Shown in pieces: positions 35,213 to 43,474 of a stretch of 64,000 bases of DNA. The number at the start of each line of letters is the position of its first letter. Positions within the stretch are counted from its first letter, which is position 1. Both the position numbers and the translations under genes were made by a program. This DNA is from CAVXXD01 sp963765625. Lineage in GTDB: Bacteria; Actinomycetota; Geothermincolia; Geothermincolales; Geothermincolaceae. The stretch lies in assembly GCA_963765625.1 (NCBI GenBank), contig CAVXXD010000015.1:62001-126000 (forward strand), given 5' to 3'. The notes beneath the pieces were generated by a model, which searched no databases, was not told the DNA's origin, and worked only from the letters and a program-made list of their open reading frames with translations.

Positions 35213-37918
35213 TCAGGGCTTGGCTTCCTTCCAGTTATTACCAGTTGAGAGCTCGACCTTGAGGGGCACGGACAGTTCCATGGCGTTCTCCATGGTTTCG
35301 CGGACCAGCGCAGACACGCAGTCGCGCTCGCCTTCAACGGTGTCGACAAGTAATTCGTCATGGACCTGCAGGATCAGCCGCGATGCCATACCTTCTCTGC
35401 GCAAGGCGGCGTCCAGGTCCAACATGGCGAGCTTGATGATGTCCGCGGCGCTGCCCTGTATGGGTGAATTCATGGCCAGCCTTACCCCCAGGTTCTTGAG
35501 GCGGCCTTCGGGCGAGAGCAGCTCGGGAAGCCTTCGCCTCCGTCCCAGCAAGGTCTGGACATAACCTCTCTGCGTAGCCAGTTCCACCTCGCCGTCGAGG
35601 TATTCTTTAACGCGTGGGTACCTCTCGAAGTAAGTCTGGATGTAGCTCCGGGCATCTTCCATGCTCACGTTTATCTGGCGCGAAAGACTGTGAGCACCCA
35701 TGCCGTAGAGCAGCCCGAAATTGATGGCCTTGGCCCTGCGGCGGTGTTCGGAGGTAATCTGGTCCAAGGGGACGTTGAAGACCTCCGAAGCCGTGGCGGC
35801 GTGGATATCGATGTCCCGGCTGAAAGCGTCGATGAGCCCGGGATCCCCGGAGATGTGAGCCAGCACGCGGAGCTCGATCTGGGAGTAGTCGGCCACCAGC
35901 AGACAGTCCCCTTCTTTGTCAGGTATGAAAGCCTGGCGCACCCTGGCCCCGGCCTCGGTGCGCACCGGGATGTTCTGAAGGTTGGGGTTGGAGGACGACA
36001 GTCTTCCGGTGGCGGCCACCGTCTGGTTGAAGGAGGTGTGCAGCCGCCCGGTTTTCTCGTCCACCAGTCGCGGGAGGGCGTCGAGATAAGTGCCCTTCAG
36101 CTTGGTAAGTTCACGCACTTCAAGTATGAGGGGCACTATGGGGTGGTATTCCGCCAGGGTCTCCAGCACCTCCATGTCCGTCGAATAGCCGGTCTTGGTC
36201 TTCTTGACCACGGGCAGCTCCAGCACCTCGAAGAGTATCCGGCTGAGCTGCTGTGGCGAGTTTATATTGAAGGCCTGCCCCGCCATGCCGTGTATGTCTC
36301 CCTCCAGCATGGCCAGGCGCTCACGTATCTCGCCGGACAGGGTTTTCAGCAGGGGAACGTCGATGCGCATGCCCGCGCTCTCCATGCGTGCCAGCACTTC
36401 CTGGAGGGGCAATTCCACCCGGGTGTTCAGATCGGACATCTCTTCCTGCTCCAGGCGCGACTCCAGGTGCGCGCTCAGGCCCCTCAGGCAGCATACCTTT
36501 CGCAGGTTCACCCTGGTATCGACTTCCTCCGAGGTATCGAGTGACAGCTGGCGGCTGGGCCCTTGCTCAAGCTCCAGGCGCAGGCAGTCCCGCGCCAGCT
36601 TCTCGAGGCGGTAGTCCATGGCGTTGGGGTCCAGAAGGTAGGCAGCCAGTTCACAGTCGAAGAAGAATCGGGGGGCCGTCAGGCCCATCTTGAGCATCTG
36701 CACCTGCAGGTCCTTGGCAGAGTGCCCCACCCACTTCGCCTCGCTTCGCAGCAGCGCTTCCAGGTAGGGCACGGCCATCGCTTCGGTGTTGTCGAGCAGG
36801 TAGGAATAGTCGCCGAGGGACACGGCCAGCCTTCTCAATCTCCCTCCTGAGAAGCCGGTCCCTTCCAGTTCGGCATAGACGTAGATGGTGCCTGCTTCCC
36901 GGGCCTTCTCCTCGACTTCTCCAAGCAGTGAGAGGTCACTGATGACGGCCTCTATGCCTGAGGGGGCGGGCGTCTCGTCCTCCGGTTCTGCCACCTCCGA
37001 CTGCCCCTCCCGGCTTTCACCGGGGAAGAGCCGGGTGGCCAGGGATTCCAGCCGTTCCAGCAGTGTCCGGAACTCCAGTTGCTCGAAAAGACGGCGAACC
37101 GCGCCGCCCTCCCAGGCATTGAGCCTGAAGGACTCAAGGTCGATTTCGACGGGAAGGTCGGAGACCAGCCTGGCCAGGTCCCTGCTCAGAAAGGCGTCTT
37201 CCTTTCCCGACGTAAGCAGCTTGCGAACCTTTTCACTGCTTATTTCCTCGAGATGTTCGTAGATATCGTCCAGGCCACCAAAGGCCTGGATCAGCTTTAT
37301 CGCAGTCTTGTCCCCTATCCCCGATACGCCGGGGATGTTGTCGCTGGAGTCTCCTTTAAGGGCCAGCAAGTCGGCGATGCGTTCGGGTGGAACTCCATAT
37401 CGCTCCACCACTCCGGCACGGTCATATATCACCGTATCGGTCAGCCCCTTCTTGTTCGCCACCACCTTGACGTTCTCGTCGACCAGCTGGAGGATGTCCT
37501 TGTCCGAGGTGACAATGAAAGTCTCGCGGCCGGAGAGGTCCAGTTTCTCGGCCAGGGTAGCCAGAAGGTCGTCGGCCTCGTATCCTTCCATTTCCAGCTG
37601 GGCTATTCCCAGCACCTCCAGGACGCCTTTGATTATCTCTATCTGTTCGCGCAGGGTGTCTGGCATGGGGGGACGGTGCGCCTTGTATTCCGCATACTGC
37701 TCGATGCGGTAAGCGGGCCTCCCGCGGTCGAAAGCCACAATCAAGCTGCCAGGTCGGAAATCCTCCAGCAGCTTTATGAGCATGGCTATGAAGCCGTAAA
37801 CGGCGTTGGTGACCTGCCCGGTGGAGGTGGTCAGGGTGGTGGGCAGGGCGTAGAAGGCCCGGTAGGCAAGGTGGTGCCCGTCGATCAGGACGTAGTTCGA
37901 ACTATTTTTCTCATTCAT
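35213..37918 (-). CDS. polA: DNA polymerase I, probably without proofreading
   Basis: The 901-residue enzyme has an N-terminal 5' nuclease domain (about 8-290; EGYEADDLL, TSDKDILQL, GDSSDNIPGV). A 3'-5' exonuclease-like domain (about 330-500) follows, then the polymerase domain. Polymerase motifs are TGRLSSSNPNLQNIP, DYSQIELRVLAH, RRAKAINFGLLYGM and QVHDELLV. In the exonuclease-like domain the first metal motif, DxE in active enzymes, reads VYAELEG, so the aspartate is missing; proofreading is likely lost, as in several thermophile and Gram-positive PolA. No Shine-Dalgarno is seen before the ATG at 37918. TATCCT six bases upstream allows leaderless expression. rpsA follows after 103 bases. 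Confidence 0.97.
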   Translation of the reverse strand: MNEKNSSNYVLIDGHHLAYRAFYALPTTLTTSTGQVTNAVYGFIAMLIKLLEDFRPGSLIVAFDRGRPAYRIEQYAEYKAHRPPMPDTLREQIEIIKGVLEVLGIAQLEMEGYEADDLLATLAEKLDLSGRETFIVTSDKDILQLVDENVKVVANKKGLTDTVIYDRAGVVERYGVPPERIADLLALKGDSSDNIPGVSGIGDKTAIKLIQAFGGLDDIYEHLEEISSEKVRKLLTSGKEDAFLSRDLARLVSDLPVEIDLESFRLNAWEGGAVRRLFEQLEFRTLLERLESLATRLFPGESREGQSEVAEPEDETPAPSGIEAVISDLSLLGEVEEKAREAGTIYVYAELEGTGFSGGRLRRLAVSLGDYSYLLDNTEAMAVPYLEALLRSEAKWVGHSAKDLQVQMLKMGLTAPRFFFDCELAAYLLDPNAMDYRLEKLARDCLRLELEQGPSRQLSLDTSEEVDTRVNLRKVCCLRGLSAHLESRLEQEEMSDLNTRVELPLQEVLARMESAGMRIDVPLLKTLSGEIRERLAMLEGDIHGMAGQAFNINSPQQLSRILFEVLELPVVKKTKTGYSTDMEVLETLAEYHPIVPLILEVRELTKLKGTYLDALPRLVDEKTGRLHTSFNQTVAATGRLSSSNPNLQNIPVRTEAGARVRQAFIPDKEGDCLLVADYSQIELRVLAHISGDPGLIDAFSRDIDIHAATASEVFNVPLDQITSEHRRRAKAINFGLLYGMGAHSLSRQINVSMEDARSYIQTYFERYPRVKEYLDGEVELATQRGYVQTLLGRRRRLPELLSPEGRLKNLGVRLAMNSPIQGSAADIIKLAMLDLDAALRREGMASRLILQVHDELLVDTVEGERDCVSALVRETMENAMELSVPLKVELSTGNNWKEAKP

Positions 37919-37955
37919 TCACATAGGATACTACGGGGGAACGACGTAGAAGCAA

Positions 37956-37982
37956 GACGGGGTGGCCGGTGGCCACCCCGTC
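37956..37982 (-). terminator. Perfect 12-bp palindrome, terminator between the AIM24 gene and polA
   Basis: GACGGGGTGGCC and its exact complement are separated by 3 bases. It lies 24 bases after the AIM24 stop. On the minus strand it is followed by TTGCTTCT, on the plus strand by TTTCCCTTTTC, so it could act either way. It insulates polA from upstream reading. Confidence 0.75.
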
Positions 37983-38006
37983 TTTCCCTTTTCTTAAAGA
38001 AGCCTC

Positions 38007-38939
38007 CTAGCGGCCCAGGATGCCTCCCAGCAAGCCGCCGGCCGGCCCTGCTCCGCCGCCCTGAGGTTGCTGGAGGGTGCTGGCGACCGTTTCCTCACTG
38101 GGCTGGACGATGACGAAGCCGTTTCCCTGGAAGGCCAGCTGGAAGAGCTCTCCGTGCCGGGAGCCCATAAGCCCCTTTATGCTGGTGAGGTTGGCATCCA
38201 TGTGTATGGACGGGTTGAGGCCCTGCGACCACGCCACGGTGGCGTTGGGGTCGGTATAGGTGGGTTGATCCGGAGTCACCTGCAGGGTCAGGGGCTCGCC
38301 CTTGCAGATAAGGGCCAGGTAGCCGCTCCCCTGGAGTTGCACCGTCCACATGCCCGCACCGGTCATCATGCCCGAGCCTCCTTTGAGCATGACGATGTCG
38401 TAGTCGAGGCTGGGTGAGAAGGCCAGCAGGTTGAGTGACTCCACCTGCAGCGACTCGTTATTGAGGTAGAGCAGGATGATGTCGTTGGCCGCGTCGGCCA
38501 GGAATAAGTCGCCGGCGCCGTTGACCACCATCAGGTCGAACTGCTCACCGGATATCTTCTTCTTGATCCACTTGTCGACTCCGCTACTGGCGCGGGAGAA
38601 GTTCATCTGCCCCTGGTAGGCGATCATGGCCCCGTTCTTCGCCATCACCTGTCCCCCACTGGCGCCCATGTTGACCTTCAAGAGCTTTTTGTGCTGCAAC
38701 ACGAAGGCGTCCGGTATATCGGTCTCCCTCGACTCAGCGACCAGGGCGGCCAGGCTGGTGGCCCGGTGCTCGTCAGCTCTGGCAGCCGGTGCCGCTACGG
38801 GAGCAGCGGCCGGAGCCGCCTGGGGCACCGGTGCCGCGACGGGAGCAGCGGCCGGAGCTTCGACCTGGAGCGGTGCGCCGCAGGACATACAGAACTTGTT
38901 GCCTTCCGGAGATTCATTTCCACACTTTGAACAGACCAT
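38007..38939 (-). CDS. AIM24-family protein with N-terminal zinc ribbon
   Basis: The N-terminus has a zinc ribbon (CSKCGNESPEGNKFCMSCG, residues 3-20). An Ala/Pro-rich linker (about 25-55) leads to an AIM24 (DUF124, TRAP-like beta-fold) domain with LLKVNMGASGGQVMAKNG, MVVNGAGDLFLAD and GLNPSIHMD. The C-terminus is Gly-rich. The fold's function in bacteria is unclear. The start is ATG at 38939 with CTAAGGAGG upstream. The coiled-coil membrane protein gene ends 68 bases upstream and may be cotranscribed. A zinc-ribbon protein of different make-up is encoded at 41671-42327. Confidence 0.85.
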   Translation of the reverse strand: MVCSKCGNESPEGNKFCMSCGAPLQVEAPAAAPVAAPVPQAAPAAAPVAAPAARADEHRATSLAALVAESRETDIPDAFVLQHKKLLKVNMGASGGQVMAKNGAMIAYQGQMNFSRASSGVDKWIKKKISGEQFDLMVVNGAGDLFLADAANDIILLYLNNESLQVESLNLLAFSPSLDYDIVMLKGGSGMMTGAGMWTVQLQGSGYLALICKGEPLTLQVTPDQPTYTDPNATVAWSQGLNPSIHMDANLTSIKGLMGSRHGELFQLAFQGNGFVIVQPSEETVASTLQQPQGGGAGPAGGLLGGILGR

Positions 38940-39007
38940 TCCGACCTCCTTAGAATGTCCTAACGTTTTCTTTCTATTCTATCGCCTTGGGGTGCCACCT
39001 TAAATGG

Positions 39008-39859
39008 TCACTGGGGCATGGCCGCGTTTACGGCTGCGCCCAGGCTCTCAAGCTGGGCTGAGTACTGGCTGATGAAGGCGTCAAGCTCGCTGCTCAGCTG
39101 CTGGTTCAAGGCGGTAAGACCAGCCGCCAGCTGGTCCGTATAAGCTGCCAAAGCCTGTTGGTCCCCCGCGGCCACAGCCTGGCTTATCTGTTGCAACAGG
39201 GTCTGGAACTGCGCCTGCATGGAAGCTACGGCCCCCGCGTACTGGTCGAGGGTCTCAGGGGCGGTGCCGGCGACCTGTCCCGTCTGAGTGAGCTCGTTCA
39301 GCTTTGTGGACAGCTGGGTCCTGAGTTCGTTTACCTGGGGAGAGTTTTTGAGCTCGTCCAGTTTTTCCTTCAGCTGCTTTATCTGTTCCTGGTTTGGAAG
39401 AATGGTTTTCAGGTATTCTATGGTTTCCATGGCCTGGGTATACATCTGGTCAAGATATTCGTAATAAGCCAGCATCTCCTGGTAAAGCTCGTCGTAGGAC
39501 TCTCCGGCCGCGGCTGCCTCTTCCGCAGCCGTCTCGGCGGCAGTGGTCGCTTCCTGCAGGTCCTGGTCGAGTTGTTCGATGAGCGCGTAAGTTTCGTTGA
39601 GTTGCTGCTCGGTGGCGGCGTCCTCCTGGGCCTCGATCTCCTGCATCTGGCTCAATGCTTCGGCCGCGTCGACCTGGATCTGCTCATATTGCGCTATCAT
39701 CGATTCCTGGGTAGCCGCGGCTTGCTCATCCTCTTCGTTTTCGTTACCGGCCATCACTACGATCACGATGACCAGTGCTATCACGATGACGCACAGTGGG
39801 ATCACCACCGCCATTATCTTGCCCTTGCTCCAGCCGCCAGTCGGGTTCTCTCCGGACAT
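39008..39859 (-). CDS. Membrane-anchored coiled-coil protein of unknown function
   Basis: About 283 residues: a short Gly-rich cytoplasmic N-terminus, one strongly hydrophobic helix (about residues 15-37, MAVVIPLCVIVIALVIVIVV), then a long Gln/Glu/Ala-rich helical region. It runs to the end in heptad-like patterns with a break near PNQEQIKQL. No enzymatic motif is visible. The ATG at 39859 has GGGGAGGAAG upstream; an earlier in-frame start at 39880 has no such site. It follows a terminator (39954-39983), so it likely has its own promoter, and precedes the AIM24 gene. It may be a structural or envelope protein; I do not recognise the family. Confidence 0.75.
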   Translation of the reverse strand: MSGENPTGGWSKGKIMAVVIPLCVIVIALVIVIVVMAGNENEEDEQAAATQESMIAQYEQIQVDAAEALSQMQEIEAQEDAATEQQLNETYALIEQLDQDLQEATTAAETAAEEAAAAGESYDELYQEMLAYYEYLDQMYTQAMETIEYLKTILPNQEQIKQLKEKLDELKNSPQVNELRTQLSTKLNELTQTGQVAGTAPETLDQYAGAVASMQAQFQTLLQQISQAVAAGDQQALAAYTDQLAAGLTALNQQLSSELDAFISQYSAQLESLGAAVNAAMPQ

Positions 39860-39953
39860 CGTTCTTCCTCCCCTCTTCAAGCCGCATTATTACCGCCACT
39901 TTCAGCTTCATTCGCTTTGATTAATTTTACATCCTTGACAATACTCCGTCATA

Positions 39954-39983
39954 TAAAAAAGAGGGCGCGGGGTCCGCGCCCTC
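39954..39983 (-). terminator. Intrinsic terminator after the CoA-transferase gene
   Basis: A perfect 10-bp stem GAGGGCGCGG/CCGCGCCCTC with a 3-base loop, followed on the minus strand by six T. It lies 21 bases after the stop. Confidence 0.92.
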
Positions 39984-40003
39984 TCCGTTATATTTTGTAA
40001 GAG

Positions 40004-41203
40004 TTAGCCCATGGCCCCCTTGGCGATGAGCTCGTCGGCTTCCGCCTCGGTCTTGCCGCAAAGCTCCATCAGGGCCCACTTGTTGTTCTCACCCAGGGCG
40101 GGAGTGTGGTCGTAGGACTTGATAAGGTGGTTTTTGGTCTTGATAGGAATGGGGTAGATCTTGAGTTCTTCCAGCTTGCCGGTGATGGGGCTCAGCTGAT
40201 GCATGTCCTGGATCATGCCGCGGGCCGCGGTGTGGGGATGGTCCAAAGCTTCGGAGACTTCCTTGATGGGTGCAATGGGGCAGCCTTCCTTCTCAAAGGC
40301 GGCGATTACTTCGGCGCTCGGGCGCTGCTTGGTCCATGCTTCGATGATGCCCTTGAGTTCGACGTGGTTGGCCAGGCGGGTCATCATGTTGTTGAACCTC
40401 TCGTCAGTGGACAGTTCCGGTTGCCCGATGGCGCGGCAAAGGGCAGCGAAGGTGGCGTCCGAGGCGGCGCAGATCAGCACGTCGTGGTCGGCGGTCGCGT
40501 GGGAGTCGAAGGGAGCCAGGTGGGGGTAACGGTTGCCGGTTCGCACGGTGTCCTGGCCCATGATGGTGTACTGGAGAAACTTGGCCTCAAGCAGGGTCAG
40601 CAGAGTATCGTACATGGCCAGGTCGATGTACTCTCCAAGGCCGGTGCGCTCGCGGGCCAGCAGGGAACCCAGGATGGCGATGGTGCCGGCCATGGCCGTG
40701 CCGATGTCGCCCACCAGCACGCCGATGCGCGTGGGGTGCTCCTTGCCGGTGGTGGCCATCATGCCGGTCATGGCCTGGATGATGCCGTCGTAGGCGGGGG
40801 CATTGGCGAGAGGGCCGGTCTGGCCGTAGCCTGACATCTCGCACATCACCAGGCGTGGGTTGATCTTACAGAGGACGTCGTAACCTACGCCCATGCGATT
40901 CATGGTGCCGCCAGCGAAATTGGAGACCAGCACGTCCGACTTGGCGACCAGGTCCTTGAACACCTGCAAGCCCTCGGGGGTCTTGAGGTTGACGGTTACG
41001 CTCTTCTTGCCGTGGTTCATCTGTACGAAGGTTGCCGAAATGCCTTCCTTGTAAGGTGGGTAGAGACGGGCCATGTCACCGATGCCCGGCTTCTCCACAT
41101 GGATGACTTCAGCGCCCATCTCGCACAGATAGAAGCCACAGAACGGCCCCGCTACAGTGTTGGTAAAGTCGAGTACGCGGATACCTTCAAGCATTTTTTC
41201 CAT
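40004..41203 (-). CDS. CaiB/BaiF family (type III) CoA transferase
   Basis: The 399-residue protein shows the family III CoA-transferase pattern. GIRVLDFTNTVAGPF is at the N-terminus, then AEVIHVEKPGIGDMAR, GKKSVTVNLKTPEG and DVLVSNFAGGTMNRMGVGYD. SGYGQTGPLA, AYDGIIQAMTGMM and the GIGTAMAG-like DIGTAMAGTIA follow. The family moves CoA between organic acids (carnitine, oxalate, aromatic or bile acids and others); the substrate cannot be read from sequence. The start is ATG at 41203 behind AGGGAGGAA. An in-frame start at 41356 is rejected because it lies in the tRNA gene. A promoter candidate is at 41248-41275 and a terminator follows, so it is a single-gene unit. Confidence 0.9.
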   Translation of the reverse strand: MEKMLEGIRVLDFTNTVAGPFCGFYLCEMGAEVIHVEKPGIGDMARLYPPYKEGISATFVQMNHGKKSVTVNLKTPEGLQVFKDLVAKSDVLVSNFAGGTMNRMGVGYDVLCKINPRLVMCEMSGYGQTGPLANAPAYDGIIQAMTGMMATTGKEHPTRIGVLVGDIGTAMAGTIAILGSLLARERTGLGEYIDLAMYDTLLTLLEAKFLQYTIMGQDTVRTGNRYPHLAPFDSHATADHDVLICAASDATFAALCRAIGQPELSTDERFNNMMTRLANHVELKGIIEAWTKQRPSAEVIAAFEKEGCPIAPIKEVSEALDHPHTAARGMIQDMHQLSPITGKLEELKIYPIPIKTKNHLIKSYDHTPALGENNKWALMELCGKTEAEADELIAKGAMG

Positions 41204-41247
41204 ACAAATTCCTCCCTCTGAAATAGAACAACACACACAAGAAACAA

Positions 41248-41275
41248 TTTTTAACAGAATGAGTATCGATGTCAA
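41248..41275 (-). promoter_or_regulatory. Promoter of the CoA-transferase gene
   Basis: TTGACA (41275-41270), a 16-base spacer and TAAAAA (41253-41248) lie on the minus strand in an AT-rich gap after the tRNA. The -35 is perfect and the -10 moderate. Confidence 0.6.
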
Positions 41276-41312
41276 TACATTTTCAGGTAAAAATATTCTT
41301 ACCGCAAAATAC

Positions 41313-41399
41313 TGGTGCCGAAGGCCGGACTCGAACCGGCACGGGGTTGCCCCCACTGGTTTTTGAGACCAGCGCGTCTACCTCTTCCGCCACTCCGGC
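41313..41399 (-). tRNA. tRNA-Leu (anticodon CAA)
   Basis: The 87-base gene folds fully. The acceptor stem is GCCGGAG/CTTCGGC and the D stem GCG/CGC. The anticodon stem CTGGT/ACCAG carries loop CTCAAAA (anticodon CAA, reading UUG). A long class II variable arm and the T arm GCCGG-TTCGAGT-CCGGC follow. The discriminator is A and CCA is encoded. The long variable arm and discriminator A fit leucine. It lies on the minus strand downstream of two small protein genes and upstream of the CoA-transferase promoter. Confidence 0.97.
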
Positions 41400-41445
41400 A
41401 CGCAGGGTAAAGTGTAATACCTTTTAGCGCGGTTGTTAATAGGAA

Positions 41446-41658
41446 TCAGTAAAGGAAGTCTTGATCGATGAGGGCGTGCAGCTCTGACACAAGCTCGCGG
41501 TATTCCGTTTCATGCAGCCCGAGGAGCTGGGCATCCTCTTTCACTTGCAGGATAAACAACTCCAGGTCATCCACGAGCTGCCGGGCACGTTGCTCCCAGG
41601 CCAACCTTGTCTGCGCCTGGTAATCCCGGTAATAGGTCTCACTCCACCCCATTTTCAC
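41446..41658 (-). CDS. Small hypothetical protein
   Basis: A 70-residue, mostly helical, charged protein (for example YRDYQAQTRLAWEQRARQL). There are no cysteines, membrane segments or known motifs. The start is GTG at 41658 behind CGAGGG, with an ATG two codons later. It begins 12 bases after the zinc-ribbon gene and so is probably cotranscribed. The function is not recognised. Confidence 0.5.
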   Translation of the reverse strand: MKMGWSETYYRDYQAQTRLAWEQRARQLVDDLELFILQVKEDAQLLGLHETEYRELVSELHALIDQDFLY

Positions 41659-41670
41659 GCCCTCGAGATA

Positions 41671-42327
41671 TCACGGGAAGACGAAGGTATTGTCGATATC
41701 TACGTACCAGTGGCCATTCTGGCTTTCCAGCGAGATATATAATTTGCTTGACTCACTGATCTGCTTATCGAGGGAGGTTCCCGAGGGCGTGTAAGTCCCA
41801 CCCTGCAGGTGAACCACCGCGGTGTAATAGTCGAATTCCTCGGACGAATATACCATGCCTTGAAACGATCCATCCGTACCGATGCGGTCGATCATCTTCT
41901 GCATCTTCTGCTGTGTGGCAGTGTTGTCCGAGCCCCAGACGTATTCAGACATGGCGTCTATGTCCTTGTTGTTAAGGGCGCTCATGAACCCTTCGGCCAC
42001 CTGTGTCGGGCTTTTGTTCTCCCAGATGGTAAGCGACAGTACGATCGCTATTGCCAGGACCAGCATGACGATCCCGTAGATCGCCAGATCGACCTTGGCT
42101 TTTCGCGCTATTTCCTCATTCTTGCGGGTGATATCCGGGCGTTGCGCGGAGGAGATCCCCCTCCATTCCGAGAGGGAGCCATAGCCGCCCTGCGTTCCCC
42201 CGGCGGATTCCCCGTAGACGCTTCCAGCCTGTGAGTATTCACCGGATTCTCCGGTGAGGTTGGTCAGGCATTTTGAACAATACTTCGAATCGTCCGGGTT
42301 TTCAGCTCCACATACAGGACATCTCAT
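41671..42327 (-). CDS. Zinc-ribbon membrane protein of unknown function
   Basis: The 218-residue protein has an N-terminal zinc ribbon (CPVCGAENPDDSKYCSKC, residues 3-20), a Gly/Ser-rich linker and one membrane helix (about 83-103, IYGIVMLVLAIAIVLSLTIW). The extracellular domain (SPTQVAEGFMSALNNKDIDAM) resembles DUF4878-type, NTF2-like folds in pattern. Such proteins are frequent in Gram-positive bacteria, without known role. It lies after hisI with a gap of about 96 bases and before the small hypothetical gene. Confidence 0.75.
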   Translation of the reverse strand: MRCPVCGAENPDDSKYCSKCLTNLTGESGEYSQAGSVYGESAGGTQGGYGSLSEWRGISSAQRPDITRKNEEIARKAKVDLAIYGIVMLVLAIAIVLSLTIWENKSPTQVAEGFMSALNNKDIDAMSEYVWGSDNTATQQKMQKMIDRIGTDGSFQGMVYSSEEFDYYTAVVHLQGGTYTPSGTSLDKQISESSKLYISLESQNGHWYVDIDNTFVFP

Positions 42328-42423
42328 CCATTCTCACCTGCCTCTTCGATATGGAATTCGCCCTTTTGGTGGAAATCCCTTTTACCTCCGAGGGCCCGGC
42401 GGCTGTGGCTTGCATTGCTGCGT

Positions 42424-42756
42424 TTATGCATCTTCCACAATTGTTACGCCTTCGATGCGGTTGAAGAAGCAGCTTCTCTCGCCGGTGTGGCAGGCTGGAC
42501 CGGTCTGCCTGACTTTTACCAGAATGGCATCGGAATCGCAGTCGTAGGACATCTCCCGGATATACTGGCGGTTTCCAGAAGTCTCTCCCTTGCACCAGTA
42601 CTCCTGCCGGCTGCGGCTCCAGAACCAGGTGCGCCCCGTCTCGATGCTGCGCCTCAATGCCTCGTCGTTCATATACGCCAGCATCAGAACGTCACCGTTT
42701 TCGGCATCCTGGATAATAGCGGGAACCAGGCCTTTTTCGTCGAACTTGATCTCCAA
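42424..42756 (-). CDS. hisI: Phosphoribosyl-AMP cyclohydrolase
   Basis: HisI opens the purine ring of phosphoribosyl-AMP in histidine synthesis. The 110-residue protein has VLMLAYMN, TWFWSRSRQEYWCKGETSGN (zinc and substrate contacts) and CDSDAILVKV followed by GPACHTG, with zinc-binding cysteines. The C-terminal phosphoribosyl-ATP pyrophosphatase (HisE) found fused in some species is absent. The start is TTG at 42756, four bases after livF with GGGAGAG inside the livF end, so it is carried on the liv message rather than directly after hisF. Confidence 0.95.
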   Translation of the reverse strand: MEIKFDEKGLVPAIIQDAENGDVLMLAYMNDEALRRSIETGRTWFWSRSRQEYWCKGETSGNRQYIREMSYDCDSDAILVKVRQTGPACHTGERSCFFNRIEGVTIVEDA

Positions 42757-42760
42757 AACA

Positions 42761-43474
42761 TCACTCTCCCAGGTAGATATCCTTTATAGAATCGCTCGCA
42801 AGAAGGTCGGAGGCCTTTCCTTCCAGCGCCAGCTTTCCGGCTCTCAACACATATCCATAATCGGCACTGCGCAGTGCCAACTGTACGTCCTGCTCGACCA
42901 GGAGGATGGTCAGGCCTTCCTTGTGCAGTTGATCAAGGCACTCAAAGATATCCCGTATGACCATGGGGGCCAGGCCCATGGACGGCTCATCCAGAAGAAG
43001 AAGCCTAGGCCGGGACATAATAGCGCGGCCGATAGCCAGCATCTGCTGTTCACCCCCCGAAAGCGTACCCCCTTCCTGGTATTCGCGCTCTTTCAAAACC
43101 GGAAAAAGGTCGAACACGTAATCCAGGTTCTTGCGGATCTCGGAAGCGGAATCCTGACGGTAGCGTAGATATGCCCCCATCTCCAGGTTCTCCCTGACCG
43201 TCATGGTACTGAATATCTGCCTCCCCTCGGGTACCTGGCATATTCCCAGCTTCACCAGCTGGTCGGGCCTGAGGTTGGTGATGTCCTTGCCGACGTAGGT
43301 TATCTTTCCGTAACGGGCGGAAACCAGACCGGAAATCACCCTAAGAAGCGTGCTTTTGCCAGCTCCGTTGGCTCCTACTAGAGTAGTAATGCAGCCGGTG
43401 AGCACCTGCATGTCCACAGCTCGCAGCGCTTCTATGTGGCCGTAGAAGGCGGAAAGCCCTTGTATCTCAAGCAC
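42761..43474 (-). CDS. livF: Liv-type ABC transporter ATP-binding protein LivF
   Basis: The 237-residue ATPase has Walker A GANGAGKST, the family-typical CQVPEGRQIFSTMTV, signature LSGGEQQML and Walker B LLLLDEPSMGLAP. It is one of the two nucleotide-binding subunits of a branched-chain amino acid-type importer. The start is GTG at 43474, overlapping the livG stop by 8 bases; longer in-frame starts lie inside livG. hisI follows 4 bases later. Confidence 0.93.
   Translation of the reverse strand: MLEIQGLSAFYGHIEALRAVDMQVLTGCITTLVGANGAGKSTLLRVISGLVSARYGKITYVGKDITNLRPDQLVKLGICQVPEGRQIFSTMTVRENLEMGAYLRYRQDSASEIRKNLDYVFDLFPVLKEREYQEGGTLSGGEQQMLAIGRAIMSRPRLLLLDEPSMGLAPMVIRDIFECLDQLHKEGLTILLVEQDVQLALRSADYGYVLRAGKLALEGKASDLLASDSIKDIYLGE

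Noticed and set aside
41204..41356. 51-residue N-terminal extension of the CoA transferase
   Set aside because: It reads through tRNA-Leu and the promoter; the ATG at 41203 has a strong ribosome site.
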